From contig JACRII010000059.1 in assembly GCA_016235875.1 (NCBI GenBank), positions 1-41,829 on the forward strand: a stretch of 41,829 nt of DNA, written 5' to 3'. Origin of the DNA: Planctomycetota bacterium. Lineage in GTDB: Bacteria > Planctomycetota > Brocadiia > Brocadiales > Brocadiaceae. Within the stretch, counting starts at the first letter, position 1, and every line of letters begins with the position of its first letter. Made by a program: the position numbers and the translations under genes. This document shows, piece by piece, positions 34,844 to 41,829 of the stretch. A model generated the notes under the pieces. It was given only the letters and a program-made list of their open reading frames with translations, was not told where the DNA came from and ran no database searches.

Positions 34844-35488
34844 ATGAATAGAAAGGGAAACAGGCTGCTTTATTTGATCCCGATGGTTCTTGTCCCATTA
34901 ATAGCCGGTTTGGTTGTAATAACAATGGTGAATAAAAAAGCGTGTGTTTCCAGACCAGAGAAGGCTGCTAATCATGAGAATTCAACAATCACAAAAAAAA
35001 CATTCCGCTTTAAGCCGGAAGGGGGATTATCACCTGAAACAGTACAAATCATGCTGAGGAATAAGGGTATTTTCGATTCTCGCAGGAATCCTTCCGGCCC
35101 TGGTATTTCTCATAAGTATGAAGCGCAAAATGGAGGAACAGTTGTTTATGACTGTGCGACCGGTTTAATGTGGCAACAATCAGGTTCCAAGAACGATATG
35201 AATTATGAAAGAGCAAAAAACTATATTTCAGAACTGAACCATGAGCAATTTGCAGGCTATAATGACTGGCGGTTACCGACTCTGGAAGAGGCCATGTCTT
35301 TGATGGAACCAACAATAAAGAATGGTGATTTACATATTGACCAAATATTTGATCCGTGTCAGATGAGGATTTGGACGTCTGATTTCAGAAGAGACTCGAT
35401 GTCCTGGGTTGTCAGGTTTGATACTGGTTATTGCGACTACGTCTATAATGACAGCAACAACAATTACTCTGTCCGTGCCGTTCGCTGA
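34844..35488 (+). CDS. Membrane-anchored DUF1566 (Lcl C-terminal) domain protein
   Basis: 214 aa. One hydrophobic segment (8-29) after a short basic start anchors it to the membrane. The C-terminal half, from about 100, is the DUF1566 fold: DCATGLMWQQSGS, then YISELNHEQFAGYNDWRLPTLEE, WTSDF and the terminal SVRAVR. These C-lectin-like domains are widespread on cell envelopes and in formylglycine-enzyme-like folds; their ligands are unknown. It is a lone gene, divergent from the FtsX-like permease and convergent with pyruvate carboxylase. The family call is confident, the function not known. Confidence 0.87.
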   Translation: MNRKGNRLLYLIPMVLVPLIAGLVVITMVNKKACVSRPEKAANHENSTITKKTFRFKPEGGLSPETVQIMLRNKGIFDSRRNPSGPGISHKYEAQNGGTVVYDCATGLMWQQSGSKNDMNYERAKNYISELNHEQFAGYNDWRLPTLEEAMSLMEPTIKNGDLHIDQIFDPCQMRIWTSDFRRDSMSWVVRFDTGYCDYVYNDSNNNYSVRAVR

Positions 35489-35594
35489 AGACAATAATGA
35501 GCGGCATCGCCGCAATCAAATACTCATATAGTCCTTCATTATTCAATAACTACTCTCATTTATACACTATTTTGTGATGTCTTTCATTCCCTGA

Positions 35595-38500
35595 TTACTT
35601 GTAAACGATTAGTAGTTCTCTCGCCTCGACACAGTCTCTTGCCTTAATCAGAACCTGACCAATTTCGCCATCATGTTCTGCATAAATGGTCGCCTCCATC
35701 TTCATGGCTTCCATAATCAAAAGCGGGTCATTTTGGGCAACCTTATCACCGGCTGCCACCTTCACGTTCACAATCATGCCCGGCATGGGCGCGCCGACAT
35801 GTTTGATGTTTCCTTCTTCCGCCTGAGGACGTTTGATTACAGAAGAGGCTACCTTGCGATTGGCAATAACTACCTCGCGCGGCTGGCCGTTCAGCTCAAA
35901 GAAGACGGTGCAATTTCCTTCAGCGTTTACCGGGCTTATGGCTACCAGCTTGAAAATCAGGGTTTTTCCTTCTTCGATGTCTATGGTAACTTCTTCGTTC
36001 ATGGGCAGACCATAAAAAAATACATCCGTCGGAATGACAGAAACGTCGTCATATTTCTTTCTGTGCTCGGCATACTGGATAAAGACGTCCGGATACATCA
36101 GGTAAGACATGAGTTCTTCGTTGGTGATGGGTCTGGATATTCTTTCCTCAACTTTTATTTTGCTTTTTTCAAAATCCACCGGAGGCAGATTGGCTCCTGG
36201 CCTTTCAGTGAAAGCAGGCGCCCCGCGTAATATTTTATCCTGCACATCTTTCGGGAACCCTCCGGTCGGCTGACCAAGACGGCCCTCAAAGAATTCTACA
36301 ACAGAATTGGGGAATGAAATGTCCCTGTTGCCGTCAACGATATCCTGAGCTTTGATATTGTTTGTCACCAGGTAAAGTGTCAGGTCACCAACAACCTTCG
36401 AAGATGGGGTAACCTTCACAATATCTCCGAAAAGCTGGTTAACATCCGCATAAACATCGGTGATCTCATGCCAGCGATGCGCCAGACCCATTGAGTGTGC
36501 CTGTTGGAAAAGGTTGGTAAACTGGCCGCCAGGGATTTCGTGATGATATACCTCGGCAGTGCTCGACTTCTGAATGGATTCAAATGGCGCATAATACTCT
36601 CGGACCGCTTCCCAGTAGTCAGAGATTAACCCTAACGCTTTGAAGTCCATACCTGTGTCACGTTCGTGAAAACGCAGCATTTCTACCAGGGTGTTGAGAT
36701 TGGGCTGGGATGTAAGTCCGGAAAGAGAACCCATGGCGGCATCCACAATGTTCACACCTGCCTCTGCGGCCTTGATGAGGGTGGCGATCTGGCCACCCGA
36801 CGTGTCATGGCTGTGAAGGTGTATGGGTATCTTCAGTTCTGACTTCAAGGCGCTCACCAGATTATAGGCGGCATAGGGTTTTAAAAGGCCGGCCATGTCC
36901 TTAATCGCCAGAATGTGTGCACCGTGGCCTTCCAGTTCTTTTGCCATTTTTATGTAATAGTCGAGCGTATACTTGTTTCGCTTCGGGTCCAGAATATCGC
37001 CGGTATAACATATGGCGGCTTCACACAGGGCATTGGTTTCCAGGACGGCATCCATCGCAATTTTCATGTTGGTGACCCAGTTCAAGGAGTCAAAGACGCG
37101 AAATATGTCGATGCCGCTTTCCGCCGCCTGTTTTATGAATGCCTTGACGACGTTGTCAGGGTAGTTGGTATAACCGACGCCATTCGATGCCCTGAGCAGC
37201 ATCTGGAAGAGGATGTTGGGCGCCAGTTTTCGCATGGATCGCAGGCGTTCCCATGGACACTCCGTGAGAAATCTCATGGCGGTGTCAAAAGTCGCGCCGC
37301 CCCACATTTCAAGCGAAAAGAAATCTGCATGACTTCTGGAGTAGACTTCGGTTATCTTCAGCATGTCTGTGGTTCTCATGCGGGTAGCCAGCAGAGACTG
37401 ATGCGCATCGCGGAATGTCGTGTCCGTCAGCAGCAGTTTTTTCTCCTTGAGGATGTGCTGTACAAATATTTTTGATCCCATTTCCAGAAGAAGATCGCGA
37501 CTACCCTTGGGTATGGGATTTTTATGATCAACAACCGGAACCGGCGCTTTACGGCGGCATAGAGACTTCGGTATTTCCTTAATAAGCGGGTGTCCGTTTA
37601 CCATGACGTCTCCCATATAACGTATGATGCATGTGGCACGGTCCCTGCGGCGTGGAAATTGGTAGAGATTATGGTTTTCGTCAATAAAACGCGTGGTGCA
37701 TTTGCCTTTCAGGAAATCTTTGTGGTTGACCAAATTAATGAGAAACGGGATGTTGGTTTTCACGCCGCGAATCCGGAACTCATGTAACGCTCTGTCCATA
37801 CGGCGCGCCGTTTCTTCAAAGCAGGTTCCAAAGGCCGTAACCTTCACGAGCAAGGAGTCGTAGTACGGTGTAACGATGGCTCCTGAGAATGCGGTGCCGG
37901 CGTCAAGACGGATGCCCATGCCGCCTGCTGAACGGTAATGCTGGATGCGACCGTAGTCAGGTATAAACTTGTTGGAAGGGTCCTCAGTGGTAATCCGGCA
38001 CTGGAATGCAATACTGTTGATCTGAATTGCCTCCTGGTTCGGTATGCGGATTTCTGGTGAATTAAGGGGGAACCCTTCACTGATTAATATCTGTCTCTTA
38101 ACCAGATCGAACCCCGTTATTGTTTCAGTAACGGTATGTTCGACCTGAATTCTGGGGTTGATTTCGATGAAATAATACTTATTGGTTTCCGTGTCGAGAA
38201 GAAATTCTACGGTACCGGCATTATCATAATTCACTGATTTACATATTTTTACGGCTGCATCACAGATGCGCTGTCTGAGGCTTTTTTCAAGATTTTGCGC
38301 CGGGGCAATCTCAACGACTTTCTGGTGCCGCCTTTGAAGAGAGCAGTCGCGTTCAAACAGATGTACAATATTATGGTGCTTGTCGCCGAGGATTTGCACT
38401 TCAATGTGGCGTGCCTTTTCGACGTATTTTTCAATGAAACACTCGTCTGAACCGAAGGCTGCCAGAGATTCCCGCTGGGCTTCATTCAGGCGATGGCCCA

Positions 38501-39050
38501 ATTCCAGCTCACTGCGAACCACACGCATGCCGCGTCCGCCGCCGCCATGGGCAGCCTTGATAATAACAGGGTATCCCAGTTTGCCGCAAAGCTCCCTGGC
38601 CTCATCCAGGCTTTTCACGGGGTGATCAGATCCGGAGAGTATAGGAATTTGCGATTCTCCGGCAATCTTTCTGGCGGAGGTTTTATCACCAAGCATCTGG
38701 AGAATTTCCGGACGGGGACCAACAAAGGTAATGCCAGCCTGTTCACAGGTGCGGGCAAATCTGGTATTCTCGGAGAGAAACCCATAACCAGGATGTATGG
38801 CGTCAACCTCCTTCTCCTTGGCCAGTTGAATGATTCCGTCTATGTCCAGATAGGCCTTAACCGGTTCGTTGCCCTTACCGATCTGATATGCCTCGTCTGC
38901 TTTAAATTTATGAAGCGCAAAGCGATCTTCGTGAGAGTAAATAGCCACGGTATTAATGCCAAGTTCATGCGCTGCCCGGCAGACCCGTATCGCTATTTCA
39001 CTGCGGTTGGCGACGAGAAGCTTTTTAAATTTCTTGATTTTGATTTCCAT
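35595..39050 (-). CDS. pyc: Pyruvate carboxylase, single-chain
   Basis: 1151 aa, full length for the single-chain enzyme. An N-terminal biotin carboxylase domain (1 to about 455) has the ATP-grasp motif HGGGGRGMRVV and the catalytic EINPRIQVEHTVTE. The carboxyltransferase TIM barrel (about 530-800) opens with TDTTFRDAHQSLLATR and carries MWGGATFD and the metal-binding HLHSHDT. The C-terminal biotinyl domain has EAMKM with biotin-accepting K1117. It makes oxaloacetate from pyruvate, ATP and bicarbonate, which feeds aspartate (see lysC) and other building blocks. AAAGG stands 6 bases before the ATG. All key residues seen are intact, and no neighbour is co-transcribed. Confidence 0.97.
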   Translation of the reverse strand: MEIKIKKFKKLLVANRSEIAIRVCRAAHELGINTVAIYSHEDRFALHKFKADEAYQIGKGNEPVKAYLDIDGIIQLAKEKEVDAIHPGYGFLSENTRFARTCEQAGITFVGPRPEILQMLGDKTSARKIAGESQIPILSGSDHPVKSLDEARELCGKLGYPVIIKAAHGGGGRGMRVVRSELELGHRLNEAQRESLAAFGSDECFIEKYVEKARHIEVQILGDKHHNIVHLFERDCSLQRRHQKVVEIAPAQNLEKSLRQRICDAAVKICKSVNYDNAGTVEFLLDTETNKYYFIEINPRIQVEHTVTETITGFDLVKRQILISEGFPLNSPEIRIPNQEAIQINSIAFQCRITTEDPSNKFIPDYGRIQHYRSAGGMGIRLDAGTAFSGAIVTPYYDSLLVKVTAFGTCFEETARRMDRALHEFRIRGVKTNIPFLINLVNHKDFLKGKCTTRFIDENHNLYQFPRRRDRATCIIRYMGDVMVNGHPLIKEIPKSLCRRKAPVPVVDHKNPIPKGSRDLLLEMGSKIFVQHILKEKKLLLTDTTFRDAHQSLLATRMRTTDMLKITEVYSRSHADFFSLEMWGGATFDTAMRFLTECPWERLRSMRKLAPNILFQMLLRASNGVGYTNYPDNVVKAFIKQAAESGIDIFRVFDSLNWVTNMKIAMDAVLETNALCEAAICYTGDILDPKRNKYTLDYYIKMAKELEGHGAHILAIKDMAGLLKPYAAYNLVSALKSELKIPIHLHSHDTSGGQIATLIKAAEAGVNIVDAAMGSLSGLTSQPNLNTLVEMLRFHERDTGMDFKALGLISDYWEAVREYYAPFESIQKSSTAEVYHHEIPGGQFTNLFQQAHSMGLAHRWHEITDVYADVNQLFGDIVKVTPSSKVVGDLTLYLVTNNIKAQDIVDGNRDISFPNSVVEFFEGRLGQPTGGFPKDVQDKILRGAPAFTERPGANLPPVDFEKSKIKVEERISRPITNEELMSYLMYPDVFIQYAEHRKKYDDVSVIPTDVFFYGLPMNEEVTIDIEEGKTLIFKLVAISPVNAEGNCTVFFELNGQPREVVIANRKVASSVIKRPQAEEGNIKHVGAPMPGMIVNVKVAAGDKVAQNDPLLIMEAMKMEATIYAEHDGEIGQVLIKARDCVEARELLIVYK

Positions 39051-39596
39051 AAAAAACCTTTACGTATAATTTGCTGTAAAATTCACTTTTCCGAAGGTGT
39101 TATAAGAGAACATCCTTATTAATATCTGAAATATTATATACTATCAATATTTGTATGTAAATAATCATGTTTATGACCTGGATATTGTACATTTTCATAT
39201 TCGTCCGTATAATCCTACTCTGGCGAATATTTCTGATCCGTTAGTAGAACAAACCGAGTTAAGCACTCAGGGAAAATAAAAAAAGCAATGGCATGTAACG
39301 GATACGAAAGCAATTCAACTTACGTATGGCGTGTTAAGTAATAGTTATGTAGGCGAGGATGGACGTAAGGGAAACCAACGTCAACCATCATGGCATTTAG
39401 AAATCTGTAGGGTTTCGTACCGTAACACCTAACCTTCCCCATCGTATCAAGTACCGGCATTTGACAAGGGCTTAAAGACGTGCAGGTTTAGTTTCAAGCA
39501 AAAGGTCACCACAGTGGGCGCGGAGAACGCAGAGAAAAACCTCCATTGGAAAATGCAAAATTTCTGTTGGCTTTGTTGCACATTCTGCACTTTGCA

Positions 39597-39677
39597 TTTA
39601 CTTCCAATTGGCGTACGGGCAAGTATTTCTTTGGCATTGTTTAAATATCTCAGAGATTCTTTAATTGTTGATTTCAT
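39597..39677 (-). pseudogene. Remnant of a DUF5618-like helical protein gene
   Basis: From an ATG at 39677 the first 24 codons (KSTIKESLRYLNNAKEIL and on to RTPI) match the start of DUF5618-type small helical proteins as I remember them, and AGGTG lies upstream. After that the frame runs into dispersed-repeat sequence (a GCGCGGAGAACGCAGAGAAA unit at 39517-39536), so the rest is lost. Confidence 0.5.
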
Positions 39678-39823
39678 GAAAGTCACCTGAAACTTTTACA
39701 GCAGGGGAGGACTGTAGTCTTCAGTGTTTATACATTTGTTAGCCTGCAAATGCATATTAATAAACGAATATTAATTATTTCATATGATTTTGTCGATGTT
39801 ATTTGCCACTGTGAGAGTATTAT

Positions 39824-39952
39824 TTACACAAAAATACTTGTTTCTGAGGTATTGGGATCTTGCTTTAATGCCTTCATGAACTTGTGTTCCTTGTGCCAGA
39901 CGGTCAGGTAGGGGATGATGAAGACGCAGACCAGCGTCATTGCTGTACCACT
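39824..39952 (-). pseudogene. C-terminal remnant of a membrane protein
   Basis: On the minus strand a 42-codon open end reads SGTAMTLVCVFIIPYLTVW, then a charged tail, and ends at a TAA at 39824-39826. A stop lies shortly upstream in the same frame. The hydrophobic helix plus basic tail looks like the end of a transporter, perhaps an RND permease, but the parent family is not certain. Confidence 0.4.
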
Positions 39953-40250
39953 ACACAGTATCTTTTTCTATTGTGTGTCACCACTGTAAAGAAAAAGGCT
40001 GCTCCACATGCCTGTGACCTGCGATATTGCATAGCTTTTTTTCTATCCGATAAAAAATGTTGCATTTCACCCCGTTTGACAAGCGTGAACACAGCCATTT
40101 GTTGGGTTTCACTTCGTTCAAACCAACCTACAACTATCAGTTGCTTGATTTCTATATTTTTTCGTATTAAATTAGGATATAAATAAATCAGTATTAAATG
40201 AAATTGTTACTTTCTCTAGGGAGCTAATAGAAAAGAAGGTGTATGAAGAA

Positions 40251-41741
40251 ATGACATCTACTATTATTCAAGAATTTATTCAATCCCTAGATGAAGAAAT
40301 TAAAGCTATTAAAAAAGGTGGGGGAGGCAGCATAACCAAACTTTTTAATGGACGCTTCCTTCGAGAAGTATCCGGACTTTTTGTATACGTCTTCAATCTC
40401 GAGAACTTTCTGGCTGTCTTGGGTGAATCTCCCGCTGAAATAGAAATTCGTGGAAAAAAATTCCCGGCTCAAGTCCTTTCAACGCAGGGATCAGAAATAG
40501 AAATTGGAATAGAACATTCATGCGGTCATTTCATACCAGAGGCCAAGTTACAAACCAAGCTATGGTACCTCCTTGAACTACTCAAAAAGAAATATATCGA
40601 ATGTCAAAACGGTTCGGCAAAGGCAGATTTTCATCTTAGCGAGTTAGTTTTTTCTGGTCAGCAGTTAAACTATAAATCAACTGATAAAAGCGTAATCCAT
40701 TATTCTTATTCAATAGATCCTCCTAACGAAGCTCAGAAACAGGCAATCGAGGCATCTTTCCTTTCTCGACTATCTATTATTTGGGGTCCTCCTGGAACAG
40801 GAAAGACCAAAACCATAGCGCAAGTCATAGAAGCACATCTTAATACCGGACGTCGAGTTCTCCTTGTTTCCCATGCCAATAATGCTGTTGACGAGGCACT
40901 AGAACAAGTTGCTAAACATTTAAAGCCCACCCCTTTTTATCAGGAGGGAAAATTGGTTAGGCTTGGAATCCCTCAACATGAACATTTGATGAAAATAACA
41001 GAAGAAGGTTTAGAATTGGTTCTTTTAGATAAAATTGCCGAGAAGTTAGGCGAATCACTAACCAAAGAGAAAAATACGTTAGAGACTGAGAATGTGCGAT
41101 TGGATGAGGTTCTTTCAGGATTTAATGCTGCATTCCAGGCTGTTCAGATGTTCAGAACATTGATGTCTGAACTGGATGCATTAAAGTCGGGAATATCGGA
41201 ATCTATGAGAGAGCTTAATTGTGTTTCGAAGGATCTTGTCCGATTGGAGGAATCTCAAATAATAAACAAAGACAAATTGATAGAGGCTCAATCTTGTGGA
41301 AGACTTAAGAAAATATTCAAGGGATTAAACCCTCAAAAAATTCAGCGTGAAATTGACAAAACAAGCGTAGCAATTGACTCCAAGAGACGTGTCAAAAAAG
41401 AAATTAAAGTTCAACTGGATGAATTAGAAAACGTAAAGATGCAAAAAGTCCAAAAGGTAAATGGAATAAAAAGAGAGATTGATATTCTCACAAATCAAGA
41501 TAGTTCATTTGGAGATAGCGACATAGTCGAATGTTCAAGGTGCAATATAAAAAACAGAGTTAAACAATATGCCGAAAATATAAAACCAATTTGCGGTAAA
41601 TGTAAAGCTGAATTACCTAGTTACTCTAAGCGCACATACTCTGTTGAAGAATTAGAAAAAATGAAGATAGAATTCAATAAAAGAAAAGAGGTTCATCAGG
41701 AAATAGTATGGAAAGGGGTTGAAAAGGGGGTAGAGATATAG
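40251..41741 (+). CDS. SF1 (UPF1-like) helicase, N-terminal fragment, probably cut by an insertion sequence
   Basis: 496 codons from the ATG at 40251. Walker A WGPPGTGKTKT (about residues 180-190) and the following motif LVSHANNAVDEALEQV are typical of the AAA_11/UPF1-like helicases. A long helical, probably coiled-coil insert follows, with a four-cysteine zinc ribbon near the end (ECSRC...ICGKC). The frame then stops before Walker B (DEAS/DEAA), motif III and the whole second RecA domain, so the fragment cannot be an active helicase. Family members with this layout are about twice as long. The stop lies 33 bp before an ISL3-like transposase start, so an IS has probably replaced the rest; the last 10-15 codons may already be IS sequence. 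A/T-rich, accessory-like composition. Confidence 0.8.
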   Translation: MTSTIIQEFIQSLDEEIKAIKKGGGGSITKLFNGRFLREVSGLFVYVFNLENFLAVLGESPAEIEIRGKKFPAQVLSTQGSEIEIGIEHSCGHFIPEAKLQTKLWYLLELLKKKYIECQNGSAKADFHLSELVFSGQQLNYKSTDKSVIHYSYSIDPPNEAQKQAIEASFLSRLSIIWGPPGTGKTKTIAQVIEAHLNTGRRVLLVSHANNAVDEALEQVAKHLKPTPFYQEGKLVRLGIPQHEHLMKITEEGLELVLLDKIAEKLGESLTKEKNTLETENVRLDEVLSGFNAAFQAVQMFRTLMSELDALKSGISESMRELNCVSKDLVRLEESQIINKDKLIEAQSCGRLKKIFKGLNPQKIQREIDKTSVAIDSKRRVKKEIKVQLDELENVKMQKVQKVNGIKREIDILTNQDSSFGDSDIVECSRCNIKNRVKQYAENIKPICGKCKAELPSYSKRTYSVEELEKMKIEFNKRKEVHQEIVWKGVEKGVEI

Positions 41742-41774
41742 GAGACTATCCTTCAAAAAGGACAGGAGGGTAGG

Positions 41775-41829
41775 ATGCAAGACAAGGAATTATTTAAGCA
41801 GTTATTGGGATTAAAGGGGGCGTGGGAAA
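41775..41829 (+). CDS. ISL3-family-like transposase, 5' end only (runs off the window)
   Basis: ATG at 41775 with GGAGGG ten bases upstream. The 18 codons in the window read MQDKELFKQLLGLKGAWE, which resembles the start of ISL3-family transposases (M-Q-D-x-E-L-F/Y-x-x-L-L-G-L). The rest lies beyond the window. The IS left end should be somewhere in 41700-41770, but no terminal repeat can be confirmed from one end alone. Confidence 0.55.
   Translation, partial: MQDKELFKQLLGLKGAWE

Larger units (their letters stand above)
39051..40250. other. 1.2-kb gene-poor, decayed region
   Basis: Between pyc and the helicase fragment there is no intact gene. It holds the two remnants above, a GCGGAGAACGCAGAG repeat near 39520 and a hairpin GTTGGGTTT / AAACCAAC at 40101-40127. 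I saw nothing recognisable in 39120-39446. The end (40140-40250) is A/T-rich and may hold the helicase promoter. Confidence 0.55.

Noticed and set aside
35501-35513. Terminator after the DUF1566 gene (GCGGC / GCCGC)
   Set aside because: Stem of only 5 bp with no following T-run on either strand.

Overview
The window looks like a piece of a planctomycete chromosome, most probably an anammox bacterium (Candidatus Brocadiales). This is inferred from the gene mix and not from a marker gene: glycogen-degrading enzymes, citramalate synthase, an AhbD-type haem synthase, one-chain pyruvate carboxylase, a CSLREA/beta-helix surface protein, and an unusual load of dispersed palindromic repeats between (and twice inside) genes. 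No rRNA, tRNA or CRISPR array was recognised.

Region 1 (278-9155) is a defence island. A type III restriction-modification operon reads mod, then a PHP-nuclease/SMC-like ATPase, then hicB-hicA, then res, with 1-60 bp gaps and a one-base hicA/res overlap. A DUF4145 zinc-knuckle protein faces it. Region 2 (9331-14969) is glycogen metabolism: a GH133 debranching enzyme, a translationally coupled aldehyde dehydrogenase, and a GH15 glucoamylase. Region 3 (15029-17973) holds nested repeats, a small membrane/coiled-coil protein, bacterioferritin and aspartate kinase.

Region 4 (18054-22387, minus strand) has a different, more G+C-rich texture. It carries a PD-(D/E)xK endonuclease plus a zinc-ribbon DNA methyltransferase, and a separate nuclease-like protein. 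Two hairpins with the layout of integron attC sites lie in the same orientation at the 3' ends of these units, and no integrase gene is visible. This suggests an integrase-less attC cluster (CALIN) carrying a restriction-modification cassette.

Region 5 (22895-28811) has a His-tailed AhbD-like radical SAM enzyme, citramalate synthase, a frameshifted secreted beta-helix protein and a DUF488 protein. Region 6 (29025-34529, minus strand) is a probable envelope/metal operon: FtsX-like permease, LolD/MacB-type ATPase, a Trp-rich small protein, ABC-2 ATPase and permease, a polytopic membrane protein with Cys/His clusters, and a NosL/TRASH-like anchored protein. Region 7 (34844-39050) has a DUF1566 protein and pyruvate carboxylase. 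The last part (39051-41829) is decayed: two gene remnants, then an SF1 helicase cut off just before the start of an ISL3-like transposase that runs off the window.

The most interesting items are the composite type III R-M operon with a possible built-in guard module, the integrase-less attC restriction cassette, and palindromic repeats that have become in-frame coding sequence in two enzymes.
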